Of a stretch of 64,000 nucleotides of DNA, positions 36,810 to 45,900 are shown piece by piece. The stretch is from Stenotrophomonas maltophilia (GTDB taxonomy: Bacteria > Pseudomonadota > Gammaproteobacteria > Xanthomonadales > Xanthomonadaceae). Position 1 is the first letter of the stretch. Every line of letters starts with the position of its first letter. Location of the stretch: contig NZ_NERD01000002.1 in assembly GCF_002799155.1 (NCBI RefSeq), positions 2,852,001 through 2,916,000 on the forward strand. The letters run 5' to 3'. The notes beneath the pieces were generated by a model. The model was not told the origin of the DNA. It saw only the letters and a program-made list of their open reading frames with translations, and searched no databases. Made by a program: the position numbers and the translations under genes.

Positions 36810-38729
36810 TTAGATCTCCACCTGCGCGCCCAGTTCCACCAATCTGTTGCCCGGAATCCGGAAGAACCCGGTCGCCGGAGCGGCATTCCTGTGCATCAGC
36901 GCGAACAGCTTGTCACGCCAGATCGGCATGCCACGGTTGGCGGTGGCGACGATGGTCTCGCGGCTGGCGAAGAAGGTGGTGTCCATCGGGTCGAAGTAGA
37001 TGCCGCCGTGGTCGCACGAACGCATCAGCGCCAGTGGCACGTCCGGGGTCTCCATGAAACCGAAGCGCACGTAGACGCGATAGAACTCGTCGCCCACCGA
37101 TTCGATCTTCAGCCGCTGCCCTTCCATCGCATATGGGATCGGCAGGGTTTCCACGTGAAGGAACACGTTGCGCTCGTGCAGCACCTTGTTGTGCTTGAGG
37201 TTGTGCATCAGCGCGTGCGGGGCCACGGTCGGGTCGGCGGTGAGGAAGACCGCGGTGCCCGGCACGCGTACCGGCGGCGCCAGCATCAGGCCCGGCAGGA
37301 AGGTGTCCAGGCGGATGCCGTCCTTGCGGATCTCATCACGCAGCAGTTCGCGGCCACGGCGCCAGGTGCGCATCATGGTGAACAGGAAGATGCCCAGCAC
37401 CACCGGGAACCAGGCGCCCTGCAGCAGCTTGGCGCCGTTGGCGATGACGAAGCCGAGGTCGATGATGAAGAACACCACGCACAGCGGCAGGATCCAGTTG
37501 CGGGCCTTCGGCCACAGCGAGCGCGCGACCAGGGCCAGCAGCAGTGTGTCGATCAGCATGGTGGCCGACACCGAGATGCCGTAGGCCACGGCCAGGTTCG
37601 ACGAGCTGCGGAAGGCCAGCACCAGGCCGATCACCATCACCGCGATACCCCAGTTGATGCCCGGGATGTAGATCTGGCCGATGGTGTCGTGCGAGGTGTG
37701 CTTGATGCGCATGCGCGGGATGTAACCCAGCTGCATGGCCTGGCGCGAGACCGAGAACGCACCGGTGATGACCGACTGCGACGCGATCACCGCCGCCATC
37801 GTGGCCAGGATGATCATCGGGTACAGCGCCCACGGCGGCACCGCCTCGAAGAACGGGTTCTTCAGCGCCTCGGGGTGGTTGAGCACCAGTGCGCCCTGCC
37901 CCAGGTAGTTAAGCACCAGGCACGGCAGCACGAAGAAATACCAGGCGTGGCGGATGGGTTTGGCGCCGAAGTGGCCCATGTCGGCGTACAGCGCCTCGCC
38001 ACCGGTCACCGCCAGCACCACCGCGCCAAGGATGAAGATGCCGTGCCAGCTGTGCTCCATGAAGAAGCGGATCGCCCACCACGGGTTGAAGGCCTTCAGC
38101 ACTTCCGGCGCGTCGACGATGTTGTAGATGCCGATCGCGGCCAGCGAAATGAACCATACCGAGGTGATCGGGCCGAACGCCTTGCCGATCTTTTCGGTGC
38201 CGAAGCGCTGCGCGGCAAATACCATCAGCAGCACCACCACGGTGATCGGCACGATGAAGGCATGCAGGCCCGGCGCGGCCACCTCCAGGCCTTCGACCGC
38301 GCCAAGCACGGAGATCGCCGGGGTGATCACGCCGTCACCGAAGAACAGCGAGGCGCCGAATATACCGAGGATGCCGACCACGTAAGCCGAGCGCGACCCG
38401 TTGCGCAACGTACGCTGGGTCAGCGCCATCAGCGCCATGATGCCGCCCTCGCCGTCATTGTCGGCGCGCATGATGATGGTCACGTACTTCAGCGTAACCA
38501 CGATGTTCAGCGCCCAGAATGCCAGCGACAGCACCCCCAGCACGGTGTCGTGGTCGCTGTTGAGCCCGTAGTGCGGCGAGAACGCCTCCTTCAGGGTGTA
38601 CAGCGGGCTGGTACCAATATCGCCGAAGACCACGCCGATCGCACCGATGATCAGCGCCATGCCTCCGGCGGGAGGAGCGTGACCGTGGCCGCCGGGGGCA
38701 GCTGCGTGCGGGGTTTGACTGCTGGACAT
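36810..38729 (-). CDS. kup: Kup, low-affinity potassium uptake transporter
   Basis: 639-residue potassium/proton symporter with about 12 membrane spans. Family landmarks are [20 protein letters not shown] near the N-terminus, [17 protein letters not shown], and [19 protein letters not shown]; the hydrophilic C-terminal 150 residues are cytoplasmic. The first 25 residues are Ala/Pro/Gly/His rich, longer than in E. coli. It lies between ruvA (48 bp upstream) and ruvB, an uptake gene inside a recombination operon. Confidence 0.96.
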   Translation of the reverse strand: MSSSQTPHAAAPGGHGHAPPAGGMALIIGAIGVVFGDIGTSPLYTLKEAFSPHYGLNSDHDTVLGVLSLAFWALNIVVTLKYVTIIMRADNDGEGGIMALMALTQRTLRNGSRSAYVVGILGIFGASLFFGDGVITPAISVLGAVEGLEVAAPGLHAFIVPITVVVLLMVFAAQRFGTEKIGKAFGPITSVWFISLAAIGIYNIVDAPEVLKAFNPWWAIRFFMEHSWHGIFILGAVVLAVTGGEALYADMGHFGAKPIRHAWYFFVLPCLVLNYLGQGALVLNHPEALKNPFFEAVPPWALYPMIILATMAAVIASQSVITGAFSVSRQAMQLGYIPRMRIKHTSHDTIGQIYIPGINWGIAVMVIGLVLAFRSSSNLAVAYGISVSATMLIDTLLLALVARSLWPKARNWILPLCVVFFIIDLGFVIANGAKLLQGAWFPVVLGIFLFTMMRTWRRGRELLRDEIRKDGIRLDTFLPGLMLAPPVRVPGTAVFLTADPTVAPHALMHNLKHNKVLHERNVFLHVETLPIPYAMEGQRLKIESVGDEFYRVYVRFGFMETPDVPLALMRSCDHGGIYFDPMDTTFFASRETIVATANRGMPIWRDKLFALMHRNAAPATGFFRIPGNRLVELGAQVEI

Positions 38730-38777
38730 GGGACTCCTGGCGAAGCTCAGGCGGTTCGTTTAGGGATGGGAAGCAGG

Positions 38778-39371
38778 TCAGCGCAGCGCCGACTGCAGCG
38801 CCTTGCGGATCACGGTGGCCACTTCGTCACCTTCATTGAAGGCATCGCGGGCCATGCGTGCCGCTTCGGCCGGCTTGTAGCCCAGCTGCTGCAGGGCCAC
38901 GGTGGCATCGGACAGCGGATCGGCCGGCGCCGGACCACTGCCGGTGGGCAGCGCGCCGCCGGCACCGAACTGGGCGGCGCGGTCACGCAGCTCCAGCACC
39001 ATGCGTTCGGCGGTCTTCTTGCCGATGCCCGGGATGCGGGTCAGCGCGGTGATGTCGCCGGCCTGGACCATGCGCGCGAATTCTTCGACGCTGACCCCGG
39101 ACAGCACGGCCAGCGCGATCTTCGCGCCGATGCCGCTGACCTTCTGCACGTCGCGGAACAGGCGCCGCTCGCCCTCGCGCAGGAAACCATACAGCGAGAC
39201 GCTGTCTTCCTTCTGCGAATAGTGGGTATACAGGGTGACCTCGCGGCCGAGTTCGGGCAGGTCGTAGAAGGTGCTCATCGGCGCCTCCAGTTCATAGCCC
39301 ACACCGTTCACGTCCACCACCAGCCACGGCGGCGCCTTGTAGGCGACGATGCCGCGCAATCGACCGATCAT
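38778..39371 (-). CDS. ruvA: RuvA, Holliday-junction DNA-binding protein
   Basis: 197-residue subunit that holds the four-way junction and loads RuvB. OB-fold N-terminus [15 protein letters not shown], two helix-hairpin-helix motifs ([15 protein letters not shown] and [16 protein letters not shown]) and the flexible linker before domain III ([17 protein letters not shown]). ATG 39371 gives the conserved start. It lies 13 bp after ruvC. Confidence 0.97.
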   Translation of the reverse strand: MIGRLRGIVAYKAPPWLVVDVNGVGYELEAPMSTFYDLPELGREVTLYTHYSQKEDSVSLYGFLREGERRLFRDVQKVSGIGAKIALAVLSGVSVEEFARMVQAGDITALTRIPGIGKKTAERMVLELRDRAAQFGAGGALPTGSGPAPADPLSDATVALQQLGYKPAEAARMARDAFNEGDEVATVIRKALQSALR

Positions 39372-39384
39372 TGCGTGCAGCTCC

Positions 39385-39906
39385 TCATTTGCGGCCCCAC
39401 GCCTGGCGGGCACTGAGCCCCAGGCGGTTGGCCGTTGCCCTTACGTGGGCATGGGTGATCGCCACCGCCAACGCGTCGGCCGCGTCGGCCTGCAGCTTGG
39501 TTTTCAGGTTGAGCATGAGCCCGACCATGTGTTGAACCTGTTGCTTTTCGGCGCCACCGCGCCCGACTACCGCCAGCTTGATCTCGCTGGCGGCGTATTC
39601 GTGCACCGGCAGATCGCGCAGCACCACCGCCGAGATCGCCGCGCCGCGGGCCTGGCCCAGCTTCAGCGCCGAATCGGGATTGCGGGCCATGAACACCTTT
39701 TCGATGGCCACTTCATTGGGCTGGAATTCCCGGCACAGATCGGCCAGGCCCAGCACCAGCAGCTTCATGCGCTGCGGGAAGTCGTCGGCGCCCAGCAGCA
39801 CCAGCGGCTGGTGATGCACGTGGCTGACGCGCCCGGCCGCATCGACATCGATGATGCCGACCCCGGTCCGCTGCGAACCAGGGTCGATGCCGAGGATGCG
39901 GGTCAC
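39385..39906 (-). CDS. ruvC: RuvC, Holliday-junction resolvase
   Basis: 173-residue endonuclease that cuts Holliday junctions. Catalytic acids are Asp8 in [12 protein letters not shown], Glu in [11 protein letters not shown], and two Asp in [13 protein letters not shown]. The start is GTG at 39906, giving M-T-R-I-L-G and exactly the E. coli length; no ATG is suitably placed. It is separated from yebC by 105 bp with no clear promoter boxes. Confidence 0.97.
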   Translation of the reverse strand: MTRILGIDPGSQRTGVGIIDVDAAGRVSHVHHQPLVLLGADDFPQRMKLLVLGLADLCREFQPNEVAIEKVFMARNPDSALKLGQARGAAISAVVLRDLPVHEYAASEIKLAVVGRGGAEKQQVQHMVGLMLNLKTKLQADAADALAVAITHAHVRATANRLGLSARQAWGRK

Positions 39907-40011
39907 GCTGCGCCCCTGGCAGGGCGGAACGGGAGGCACTGGCAGGCGTATGGGCTCATGGCTGTCCGCGGTGACCGTTCAACGGCCCGCGCCCAGGCCG
40001 TCGAAGACGGC

Positions 40012-40743
40012 TCAGGCGTAGGCGTCGGCGCCAAGTTCGGCGTTGGAATACACGTCCTGCACGTCGTCCAGGTCTTCGAGCATGTCCAGCAGCTTCTTGA
40101 CCTGCAGGGCGACCTCGCCCTCGACCTTGATGTCGTTGTCCGCGCGGAAGGTGATCTCGGCATGGTCGGCGACATGGCCGACGGCGGCCATCGCATCCTT
40201 CACCGCGTTGAACGCGTCAGGGCTGGTGACCACGTCGATCGAGCCGTCGTCCGGGTAGACCACGATGTCATCGGCGCCGGCCTCGATGGCCGCTTCGGTG
40301 ATGGCTTCCTCGTCGGCCCCCGGGGCGAAGCTGAGCACGCCCAGGCGCTTGAACATGAAGGCCACCGAGCCCTCGGTGCCCATGTTGCCGCCGCACTTGC
40401 TGAACGCATGGCGGACATCGGCCACGGTGCGCACGCGGTTGTCGGTCAGGCAGTCGACGATCACGGCCACGCCACCCGGGGCGTAGCCCTCGTAGCGGAT
40501 TTCCTCGTAGTCGACGCCTTCCAGTTCACCGGTGGCCTTCTTGATGGCGCGCTCGATCACGTCCTTGGACATGTTGACGGCCAGGCCCTTGTCCATGGCC
40601 ACGCGCAGGCGCGGGTTGTTGTTGGGGTCGCCTCCACCGCCGCGCGCGGCAACGCCGATCTCGCGGATGATCTTGGTGAAAATCTTGCCGCGCTTCGCGT
40701 CGGACGCGTTCTTGCGGGCTTCGATGGAGGGGCCTCTACCCAT
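40012..40743 (-). CDS. yebC: YebC/PmpR-family DNA-binding regulator
   Basis: 243-residue YebC protein with the canonical start [20 protein letters not shown] and [16 protein letters not shown], followed by the three alpha/beta domains ([39 protein letters not shown]). The family binds DNA as a transcription factor in some bacteria, and recent work ties members to translation of proline-rich stretches. Placement just before ruvC is the usual gammaproteobacterial order. Confidence 0.95.
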   Translation of the reverse strand: MGRGPSIEARKNASDAKRGKIFTKIIREIGVAARGGGGDPNNNPRLRVAMDKGLAVNMSKDVIERAIKKATGELEGVDYEEIRYEGYAPGGVAVIVDCLTDNRVRTVADVRHAFSKCGGNMGTEGSVAFMFKRLGVLSFAPGADEEAITEAAIEAGADDIVVYPDDGSIDVVTSPDAFNAVKDAMAAVGHVADHAEITFRADNDIKVEGEVALQVKKLLDMLEDLDDVQDVYSNAELGADAYA

Positions 40744-40824
40744 GGGTGCTACCGTCTGGCTGCTTCAGGATCAAGGCGCGGATTCTACCTGATCGGGCGC
40801 TGCAACCGTGTCTAGGGCGGAGGG

Positions 40825-40902
40825 ATGCCGCCGGGTCATGCCCGGCGGAGAGCGTGCGAACCAACGGTTCGCACCCACCGAGGCAGGCCGGTTCGCACCC
40901 AC
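40825..40902. repeat. Intergenic palindromes
   Basis: GCCGCCGGG-tcatg-CCCGGCGG (40827-40848) and GTGCGAACC-aac-GGTTCGCAC (40854-40874), with a partial second GGTTCGCACCCAC just after. Same layout as the pair at 27.9 kb but a different stem sequence (GTGCGAACC instead of GTGCCAACC). Confidence 0.65.
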
Positions 40903-40906
40903 TCAA

Positions 40907-41539
40907 TCATGCGGCGGCGGCGTCGCGGCTGTGGTCGAACTGGCCGTGGCGCAGGAAATGCGCGGTCTGCCGCGCGGCATCGGGCGACACCACCAGGCCA
41001 CTGTGGCTGGTGCGGACCACGCAATGGTCGGCCAGGCCCGGCAGGCGGGTCTCGGCCAGCGCCACGGTACCGTCGGAGGCATCGTCGATCGCCCCCAGCA
41101 GGCTGCCCAGCCCGTGCGGCACCGAACCCGCGATCAGGCCGACCTCGGCCCTGCCCTCCCAGTCCGGCAGGCCATCGAGGAGCAGGTCGCTGCTGCGGCC
41201 CAGCGCCAGGCCCCAGCCGTGCTCGGACAACGAGCGCGCGGTGCCGCTGCCGCGCAGCGGCGAACCCAGGCAGACCACGCGCTGCACCGGCAACTGCGGA
41301 TTGCGACGCAGCGCTTCCAGCGCCAGCAAGCCGCCCAGGCTGTGGCCGACCAGCGACAACGGTCCGGCATCGGCCAGCCGCTCCAGCAGCTGCGGCACGG
41401 CCACGTCGGGGCCACCGAACACCGAGGAATAGCCGAACGCATGCACCTGGAAACCGCGCGCGCGCAGGCGCCAGGCCAGCGGCCCGACCCAGGCACGGGC
41501 ATTCCAGATGCCATGCAGCAGCAATACGGGGGGAGTCAT
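40907..41539 (-). CDS. Small alpha/beta-fold serine hydrolase
   Basis: 210 residues. LLLHGIWNARAW near the start makes the oxyanion hole and VGHSLGGLLALEAL contains the nucleophile Ser; a late Asp and His (DDASDGTVA, RTSHSGLVV) complete the triad. This matches small cytoplasmic lipase/PGAP1-like or RBBP9-like hydrolases; substrate unknown. It lacks a signal peptide. It lies between a GNAT gene and yebC on the same strand. Confidence 0.85.
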   Translation of the reverse strand: MTPPVLLLHGIWNARAWVGPLAWRLRARGFQVHAFGYSSVFGGPDVAVPQLLERLADAGPLSLVGHSLGGLLALEALRRNPQLPVQRVVCLGSPLRGSGTARSLSEHGWGLALGRSSDLLLDGLPDWEGRAEVGLIAGSVPHGLGSLLGAIDDASDGTVALAETRLPGLADHCVVRTSHSGLVVSPDAARQTAHFLRHGQFDHSRDAAAA

Positions 41540-41614
41540 GCAAACAGCCTGGCGGTCAGCGGGGCAGGAACGTGAGGTGATTGAACACGCGCGCGCAGCA
41601 AGCGGCGGTGAACG

Positions 41615-42136
41615 TCAGGCCGAGCGCGGTGCGCGGCGCAGGATGAATTCGAGATCGTTTGTGCCGCCCACCGGGAACAGGTACTCGCCGGCCTTCTCGA
41701 ATCCGTAGCGGGCGTAGAAGCGCTGTGCGCCGAAGTTCTCCGACCACACGCCCAGCCACAACGTGCGTGGGCCTTCGTGCTCCAGCCAGGCCAGCGCGGT
41801 TTCCAGCAGGCGGCTGCCCCAGCCGCAGCTCTGCTGCGTCTTGATCAGGTACAGGCGCTTGAGTTCGCCGTCACCGGGCTTCACGTCCGGGTGCGGCAGG
41901 CCACAGGGGCCGGCGGCGGCATGGCCGACCGCCTCCCCGTCCAGCTCCAACAGCCACACCGCGTAATCGGGGTGGGCCAGGATCACGCGCTGGCGCTCGA
42001 CCGTGTAGGCCTCCTCGAGGAAGGCCTGCAGGTCCTGCGGCGGGTACAGATGGCCGAAGGTTTCGGTGAACGTGCGGGCAGCCAGCGCCGACAGGGTCGG
42101 CGCGTCGTCCACGGTGGCGCGGCGGATCGAATACAT
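41615..42136 (-). CDS. GNAT-family N-acetyltransferase, paralogue of the 21.8-kb gene
   Basis: 173 residues. SIRRATVDDAPTLSALAART starts the fold, ELKRLYLIKTQQSCGWGSRL has the acetyl-CoA loop (QSCGWG), and SENFGAQRFYARYGFEKAGE is the C-terminal part. It shares with the 21.8-kb gene the whole block TLW-GVW-ENFGAQRFYARYG and the ending EFILRR. Start ATG 42136 begins at the fold. The frame stays open upstream, running inside the acidic gene next door and giving a Lys/Arg/Thr-rich stretch, which I take as a by-product of that gene's GA-rich repeats. Confidence 0.86.
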   Translation of the reverse strand: MYSIRRATVDDAPTLSALAARTFTETFGHLYPPQDLQAFLEEAYTVERQRVILAHPDYAVWLLELDGEAVGHAAAGPCGLPHPDVKPGDGELKRLYLIKTQQSCGWGSRLLETALAWLEHEGPRTLWLGVWSENFGAQRFYARYGFEKAGEYLFPVGGTNDLEFILRRAPRSA

Positions 42137-42167
42137 GCAGGAAGTTGACGTCAGGGCGAAGCGCGGG

Positions 42168-42491
42168 TCAAGCCTTTTCAGGCGATTCCGCTTCTTCCTC
42201 GTCCTCGTCCTCTTCCTCGTATTCCTCTTCGTCCTCGTCCTCTTCTTCCTCGCCTTCCTCGTCCTCGTCGTACTCTTCCTCTTCGTCGTCCTCGTAATCC
42301 TCGACGCCGAAGTCTTCACCGTCCCAACGGCCTTCGCCGTCGGCGACGAAGGTCAGGGCCATCGCCGCCGGGTTGGTTCCGACGCGAACCAGCCAACCAC
42401 CGAACACGCGCGCACGCTCGGTGACCAGGTTGGCCTCGGAGCCTTCATTGCCCAGCTTTTCCCACTCCAGCGAAAACGCAAACTCGGTCAT
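42168..42491 (-). CDS. Small protein with extreme acidic tail
   Basis: 107 residues in two parts. Residues 1-60 look folded (MTEFAFSLEWEKLGNEGSEA, ARVFGGWLVRVGTNPAAMAL, FVADGEGRWDGEDFG). Residues 62-107 are almost only Glu and Asp with a few Tyr (e.g. DYEDDEEEEYDEDEEG). This kind of tail mimics nucleic-acid charge or binds metal or basic proteins. Function unknown. It lies 16 bp after aspS and 31 bp before the GNAT start, suggesting co-transcription with aspS. The repetitive GAG/GAA/GAC codons make the tract prone to length change. Confidence 0.75.
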   Translation of the reverse strand: MTEFAFSLEWEKLGNEGSEANLVTERARVFGGWLVRVGTNPAAMALTFVADGEGRWDGEDFGVEDYEDDEEEEYDEDEEGEEEEDEDEEEYEEEDEDEEEAESPEKA

Positions 42492-42507
42492 TGCCTGGAT
42501 CTCCTGA

Positions 42508-44259
42508 TCAGTTGGTCTTGGGGCGAACCTGGATGTGCACTTCGGCCAGCTGCGCGTCGACGATCGGCGACGGCGCGTCGGTCATCAGATCCTGCGCACC
42601 GGTGGTCTTCGGGAACGGGATGACGTCGCGGATCGACTCGGTGCCGGCCATCAGCGCGGCGATGCGGTCGATGCCGAAGGCGATGCCGCCGTGCGGCGGC
42701 GCGCCGTAGTTCAGCGCGTCGAGCAGGAAGCCGAACTTGGCGCGGGCCTCTTCGGCACCGATGCCGAGCAGCTCGAATACCGCGCTCTGCATGTCCGGAC
42801 GATGGATACGGATGGAACCACCGCCGATTTCATTGCCGTTGAGCACCATGTCGTAGCCGCGCGAGACGGCGGTACGGGCGTTGGCGCGCAGGTCGGCGAT
42901 GTCGTCCACAGCTGGTGCAGTGAAGGGATGATGCAGGGCGACGAAGCGCTGTTCTTCCTCGTCCCACTCGAACATCGGGAAGTCGGTGACCCACAGCGGG
43001 GCCCAGCCGTCGGCGACCAGCCCGAAGTCCTTGCCGGCCTTCAGGCGCAGGGCGCCCATGAAGTCGGAGACCTTGTTGTAGCCACCGGCGCCGAAGAACA
43101 CGATGTCGCCGTTGCCGGCACCGACATGAGCCACCAGCGCAGCGAAGGATTCCTCGCTGAAGAACTTCTGGATCGGCGAGCTGACTTCGCCGTTGTCGGC
43201 GATCTTGATGTAGGCCAGGCCCTTGGCACCGTACTTGGCGGCATGCGCGGCGTACTCGTCGATCTGCTTGCGGCTCAGCGACGCACCGCCCGGGATGCGC
43301 AGCGCGGCGACGCGGCCTTCGGCATCGTTGGCCGGGCCGGTGAACACCGCGAACTCACTGTCCTTGACCAGCTCAGCCACGTCGACCAGTTCCAGCGCGA
43401 TGCGCAGGTCGGGCTTGTCCGAACCGTAGCGACGCATCGCCTCGGCCCAGGTCATGCGCGGGAAGCTGGCATCCAGCTGGACATCGACCACTTCCTTGAA
43501 GATGGCGCGGATCATGTCTTCGACGAAGTCCTGCACATCGCGTTCGCGGACGAAGGCGAACTCCATGTCCAGCTGGGTGAATTCCAGCTGGCGGTCGGCA
43601 CGCAGGGCTTCGTCGCGGAAGCAGCGCGCGATCTGGTAGTAGCGATCGAAGCCGGCCACCATCAGGATCTGCTTGAACAGCTGCGGGCTCTGCGGCAGGG
43701 CATAGAACTCGCCCGGATGCATGCGCGCCGGCACCAGGAAGTCGCGCGCGCCTTCCGGAGTGGCCTTGGTCAGGATCGGGGTTTCGATGTCCTGGAAGCC
43801 CTTCTCGTCCAGGTGGCGGCGCAGAGCCTGCACCAGCTTGATGCGGGTGCGCTGCATGCGCTGCATTTCCGGGCGGCGCAGGTCCAGGTAGCGGTACTTC
43901 AGGCGGGTTTCCTCGCCCGGGTTCTCGTGGGCGTGGAACGGCAGCGGCGCGGCCTTGTTCAGCACGGTGATGGCGGTGGCGATCACTTCCACCTTGCCCG
44001 TGCGCATCTTGTCGTTGACCGCGTGGCGGGCGCGCACGACGCCTTCCACCTGCAGCACGTCCTCGTAACCCAGCGACGCGGCCACGGCGAACACTTCGGC
44101 GTTGTCGACCTCCACGGTCACCTGCACGATGCCTTCATGATCGCGGAGATCGATGAAGCAGACGCCGCCCTGGTTACGGGCCACGTCGGTCCAGCCGGCG
44201 AGGGTGACAGTCTGGCCAATCAGGGTCTCGTCGACCAGGCCGCAGAAGTGGGTACGCAT
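42508..44259 (-). CDS. aspS: Aspartyl-tRNA synthetase
   Basis: 583-residue class IIb synthetase charging tRNA-Asp. N-terminal anticodon-binding OB domain ([26 protein letters not shown]), motif 2 [20 protein letters not shown], the bacterial GAD insertion (about 290-410), and motif 3 [30 protein letters not shown] is the standard start. It is divergent from the DUF3011-type gene. Confidence 0.97.
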   Translation of the reverse strand: MRTHFCGLVDETLIGQTVTLAGWTDVARNQGGVCFIDLRDHEGIVQVTVEVDNAEVFAVAASLGYEDVLQVEGVVRARHAVNDKMRTGKVEVIATAITVLNKAAPLPFHAHENPGEETRLKYRYLDLRRPEMQRMQRTRIKLVQALRRHLDEKGFQDIETPILTKATPEGARDFLVPARMHPGEFYALPQSPQLFKQILMVAGFDRYYQIARCFRDEALRADRQLEFTQLDMEFAFVRERDVQDFVEDMIRAIFKEVVDVQLDASFPRMTWAEAMRRYGSDKPDLRIALELVDVAELVKDSEFAVFTGPANDAEGRVAALRIPGGASLSRKQIDEYAAHAAKYGAKGLAYIKIADNGEVSSPIQKFFSEESFAALVAHVGAGNGDIVFFGAGGYNKVSDFMGALRLKAGKDFGLVADGWAPLWVTDFPMFEWDEEEQRFVALHHPFTAPAVDDIADLRANARTAVSRGYDMVLNGNEIGGGSIRIHRPDMQSAVFELLGIGAEEARAKFGFLLDALNYGAPPHGGIAFGIDRIAALMAGTESIRDVIPFPKTTGAQDLMTDAPSPIVDAQLAEVHIQVRPKTN

Positions 44260-44418
44260 GGGGGGAAAGCTCCGCTGGAGAACGCCGGCACCGGATGGGG
44301 GCCGGAAAGCCTCGTATTCTGCGGCCGAGGCCCCGGCCGGGGCAAATCCGGCCAGTCACACCGGCTTGATCGCCCCCTTCCCTATAGTCAGGCACCTGCC
44401 ACCGTATGGGATGCCGCC

Positions 44419-45156
44419 ATGAAACCGCTGTCCCTGGCCAGCCTGGCCGTGACCCTGAGCCTGGGCACCATCGCCACGCTCGCCCTGCCCTCCGCCCCGG
44501 CCGCCGCGCAGGACGGGGTGATCCGCTGCGAGAGCCAGAACAACCGCGAACGGGTCTGCACTACCGGGTGGCGCAATGCGCAGCTGGTCCGCCAGCTGTC
44601 CGGAAGCGCCTGCGACGAGGGCCGCACCTGGGGCAGCCGCAATGGCAGCATCTGGGTCACCAACGGCTGCCGCGCCGAATTCGTCGAGGCCCGTGGCGGC
44701 TGGGGTGGCGGCAACGGGGGGGGCTGGGGTGGCAACAACGGGCGCCCCGGCGAGACCATCCGTTGCGAGAGCCAGAACAACCGTGAGCGCAGCTGCCCGG
44801 TCGGCTGGCGCAATGCCCGCCTGGTCCGCCAGCTGTCCGGCAGCCCCTGCAACGAAGGGCGCACATGGGGCGTGCGCAATGGCGCGATCTGGGTCAGTGG
44901 CGGTTGCCGCGCCGAGTTCGCCGAGGCCCGCGGCTGGGGCGGCGGCGGTTGGGGCGGCGGCAACAGCAACTACTCGATCACCTGCAGCAGCAACAACAAC
45001 CGCTCGCAGACCTGCGACTGGGATGAGCGCCAGGGTCGGCCAGTGCTGCAGCAGCAGCTGTCCGGCAGCGCCTGCCAGGAGGGCCGCAGCTGGGGTTACT
45101 CGCGTGGCCAGGTGTGGGTGAGCAACGGCTGCCGGGCGCGCTTCGGCACGCGGTGA
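44419..45156 (+). CDS. Secreted protein with three DUF3011-type repeats
   Basis: 245 residues. Sec signal (LGTIATLALPSAPAAAQDG) and three tandem modules of about 57 residues, each with four Cys: IRCESQNNRERVCTTGW, IRCESQNNRERSCPVGW and ITCSSNNNRSQTCDWDE starts, and endings like IWVTNGCRAEF. Gly/Trp/Asn-rich linkers (GWGGGNGGGWGG) join them. The first two modules are much closer to each other than to the third. Modules of this kind occur in exported bacterial proteins of unknown role and resemble lectin-like beta domains; that is inference. ATG 44419 fits the signal; a long frame upstream is antisense to aspS. Confidence 0.85.
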   Translation: MKPLSLASLAVTLSLGTIATLALPSAPAAAQDGVIRCESQNNRERVCTTGWRNAQLVRQLSGSACDEGRTWGSRNGSIWVTNGCRAEFVEARGGWGGGNGGGWGGNNGRPGETIRCESQNNRERSCPVGWRNARLVRQLSGSPCNEGRTWGVRNGAIWVSGGCRAEFAEARGWGGGGWGGGNSNYSITCSSNNNRSQTCDWDERQGRPVLQQQLSGSACQEGRSWGYSRGQVWVSNGCRARFGTR

Positions 45157-45166
45157 GTGCAGGGTC

Positions 45167-45201
45167 GGGGTCAGAGCCCTCCGCAGGAGGGATCCGACCC
45201 C
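45167..45201. repeat. GGGGTCAGA-type palindrome
   Basis: GGGGTCAGAGCCCT, CCGCAGG, then AGGGATCCGACCCC, an imperfect stem related to those at 16238, 56535 and 58555. It lies between two converging genes with only 49 bases between their stops. Confidence 0.65.
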
Positions 45202-45205
45202 GGGA

Positions 45206-45847
45206 TCACGGCGCGGGTGCTGTGTCGTCGCCCCACGGTGGCGGTGGCAGGTCGACCGGCTTGCTCAGGTCGAACTTCACGCGGAAACGGCGGCCTTCCG
45301 GGCGCGTCAGTTCGTAGACGAAGGTCTGGTCGGGGTCGATCTCCATCGCCCAGGTGTTGTGCGTGGAAGCCAACATGTCGGCGCGACGGAACATCGCCAC
45401 CGAATCGGAGTCGGCCGGGAACTGCTGGCGCCCGGCGGTGCCCGGCGGCGTGCTGTCGCCGCCGTAGAGGGTGATCGCATCGGCGCTGCCATCCTGATGG
45501 CGATGATCGTGCTTCAGGCGCAGGCCGTTTTCGGTGCGGGTCAGCACCCACGTGCGCGAGTGGTCATCCCCCACATGGAAAGGAATCCGCAATTCATGGG
45601 CGGGATCGGCACAGCCGCGCACATGCATGACCAGGCGCTGGCCGGCGAACGGGTCTTTGCCGGTCGGTGCCGGCGTATCCTCCACCACCCGGCCCTCATA
45701 GGCCTGGCCGCAATGCGCGGCGATGGCGGCCATGAAGGCATCGGCCGGTGCGGTCGCCAGATCATGGGCGACCGTATCGGAACGCTGCGAGCATGCAGCG
45801 AGGCTGAACAGGAGGGCGGAAGCGGTAGCAACGGCAGGCAGTTTCAT
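45206..45847 (-). CDS. Hypothetical lipoprotein
   Basis: 213 residues with a lipoprotein signal (VATASALLFSLAAC, lipobox LAAC then SQRSD). The mature part has two Cys (AAHCGQAYEG and HVRGCADPAHEL) that may pair, and a beta-rich body (SRTWVLTRTENGLRLKHDH; FVYELTRPEGRRFRVKFDL). It ends in PPPPWGDDTAPAP. Proteins like this appear in Xanthomonadaceae without a known function; I do not recognise a family. Single gene, 53 bp after the antiporter start region boundary on the same strand is the next downstream gene in this direction, so co-transcription is uncertain. Confidence 0.72.
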   Translation of the reverse strand: MKLPAVATASALLFSLAACSQRSDTVAHDLATAPADAFMAAIAAHCGQAYEGRVVEDTPAPTGKDPFAGQRLVMHVRGCADPAHELRIPFHVGDDHSRTWVLTRTENGLRLKHDHRHQDGSADAITLYGGDSTPPGTAGRQQFPADSDSVAMFRRADMLASTHNTWAMEIDPDQTFVYELTRPEGRRFRVKFDLSKPVDLPPPPWGDDTAPAP

Positions 45848-45900
45848 GCCCCAACCCTAACGGTCATGGCCGACGGGCGCAAACCACGTGCGCTCCCCGA

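Noticed and set aside
36891-39416. 841-codon open frame opposite kup and ruvA
   Set aside because: Spans two real genes on the other strand with His/Gln/Arg bias; not coding.
42535-44418. Long extension upstream of the DUF3011-type protein
   Set aside because: It is antisense to aspS and the true signal peptide starts at 44419.
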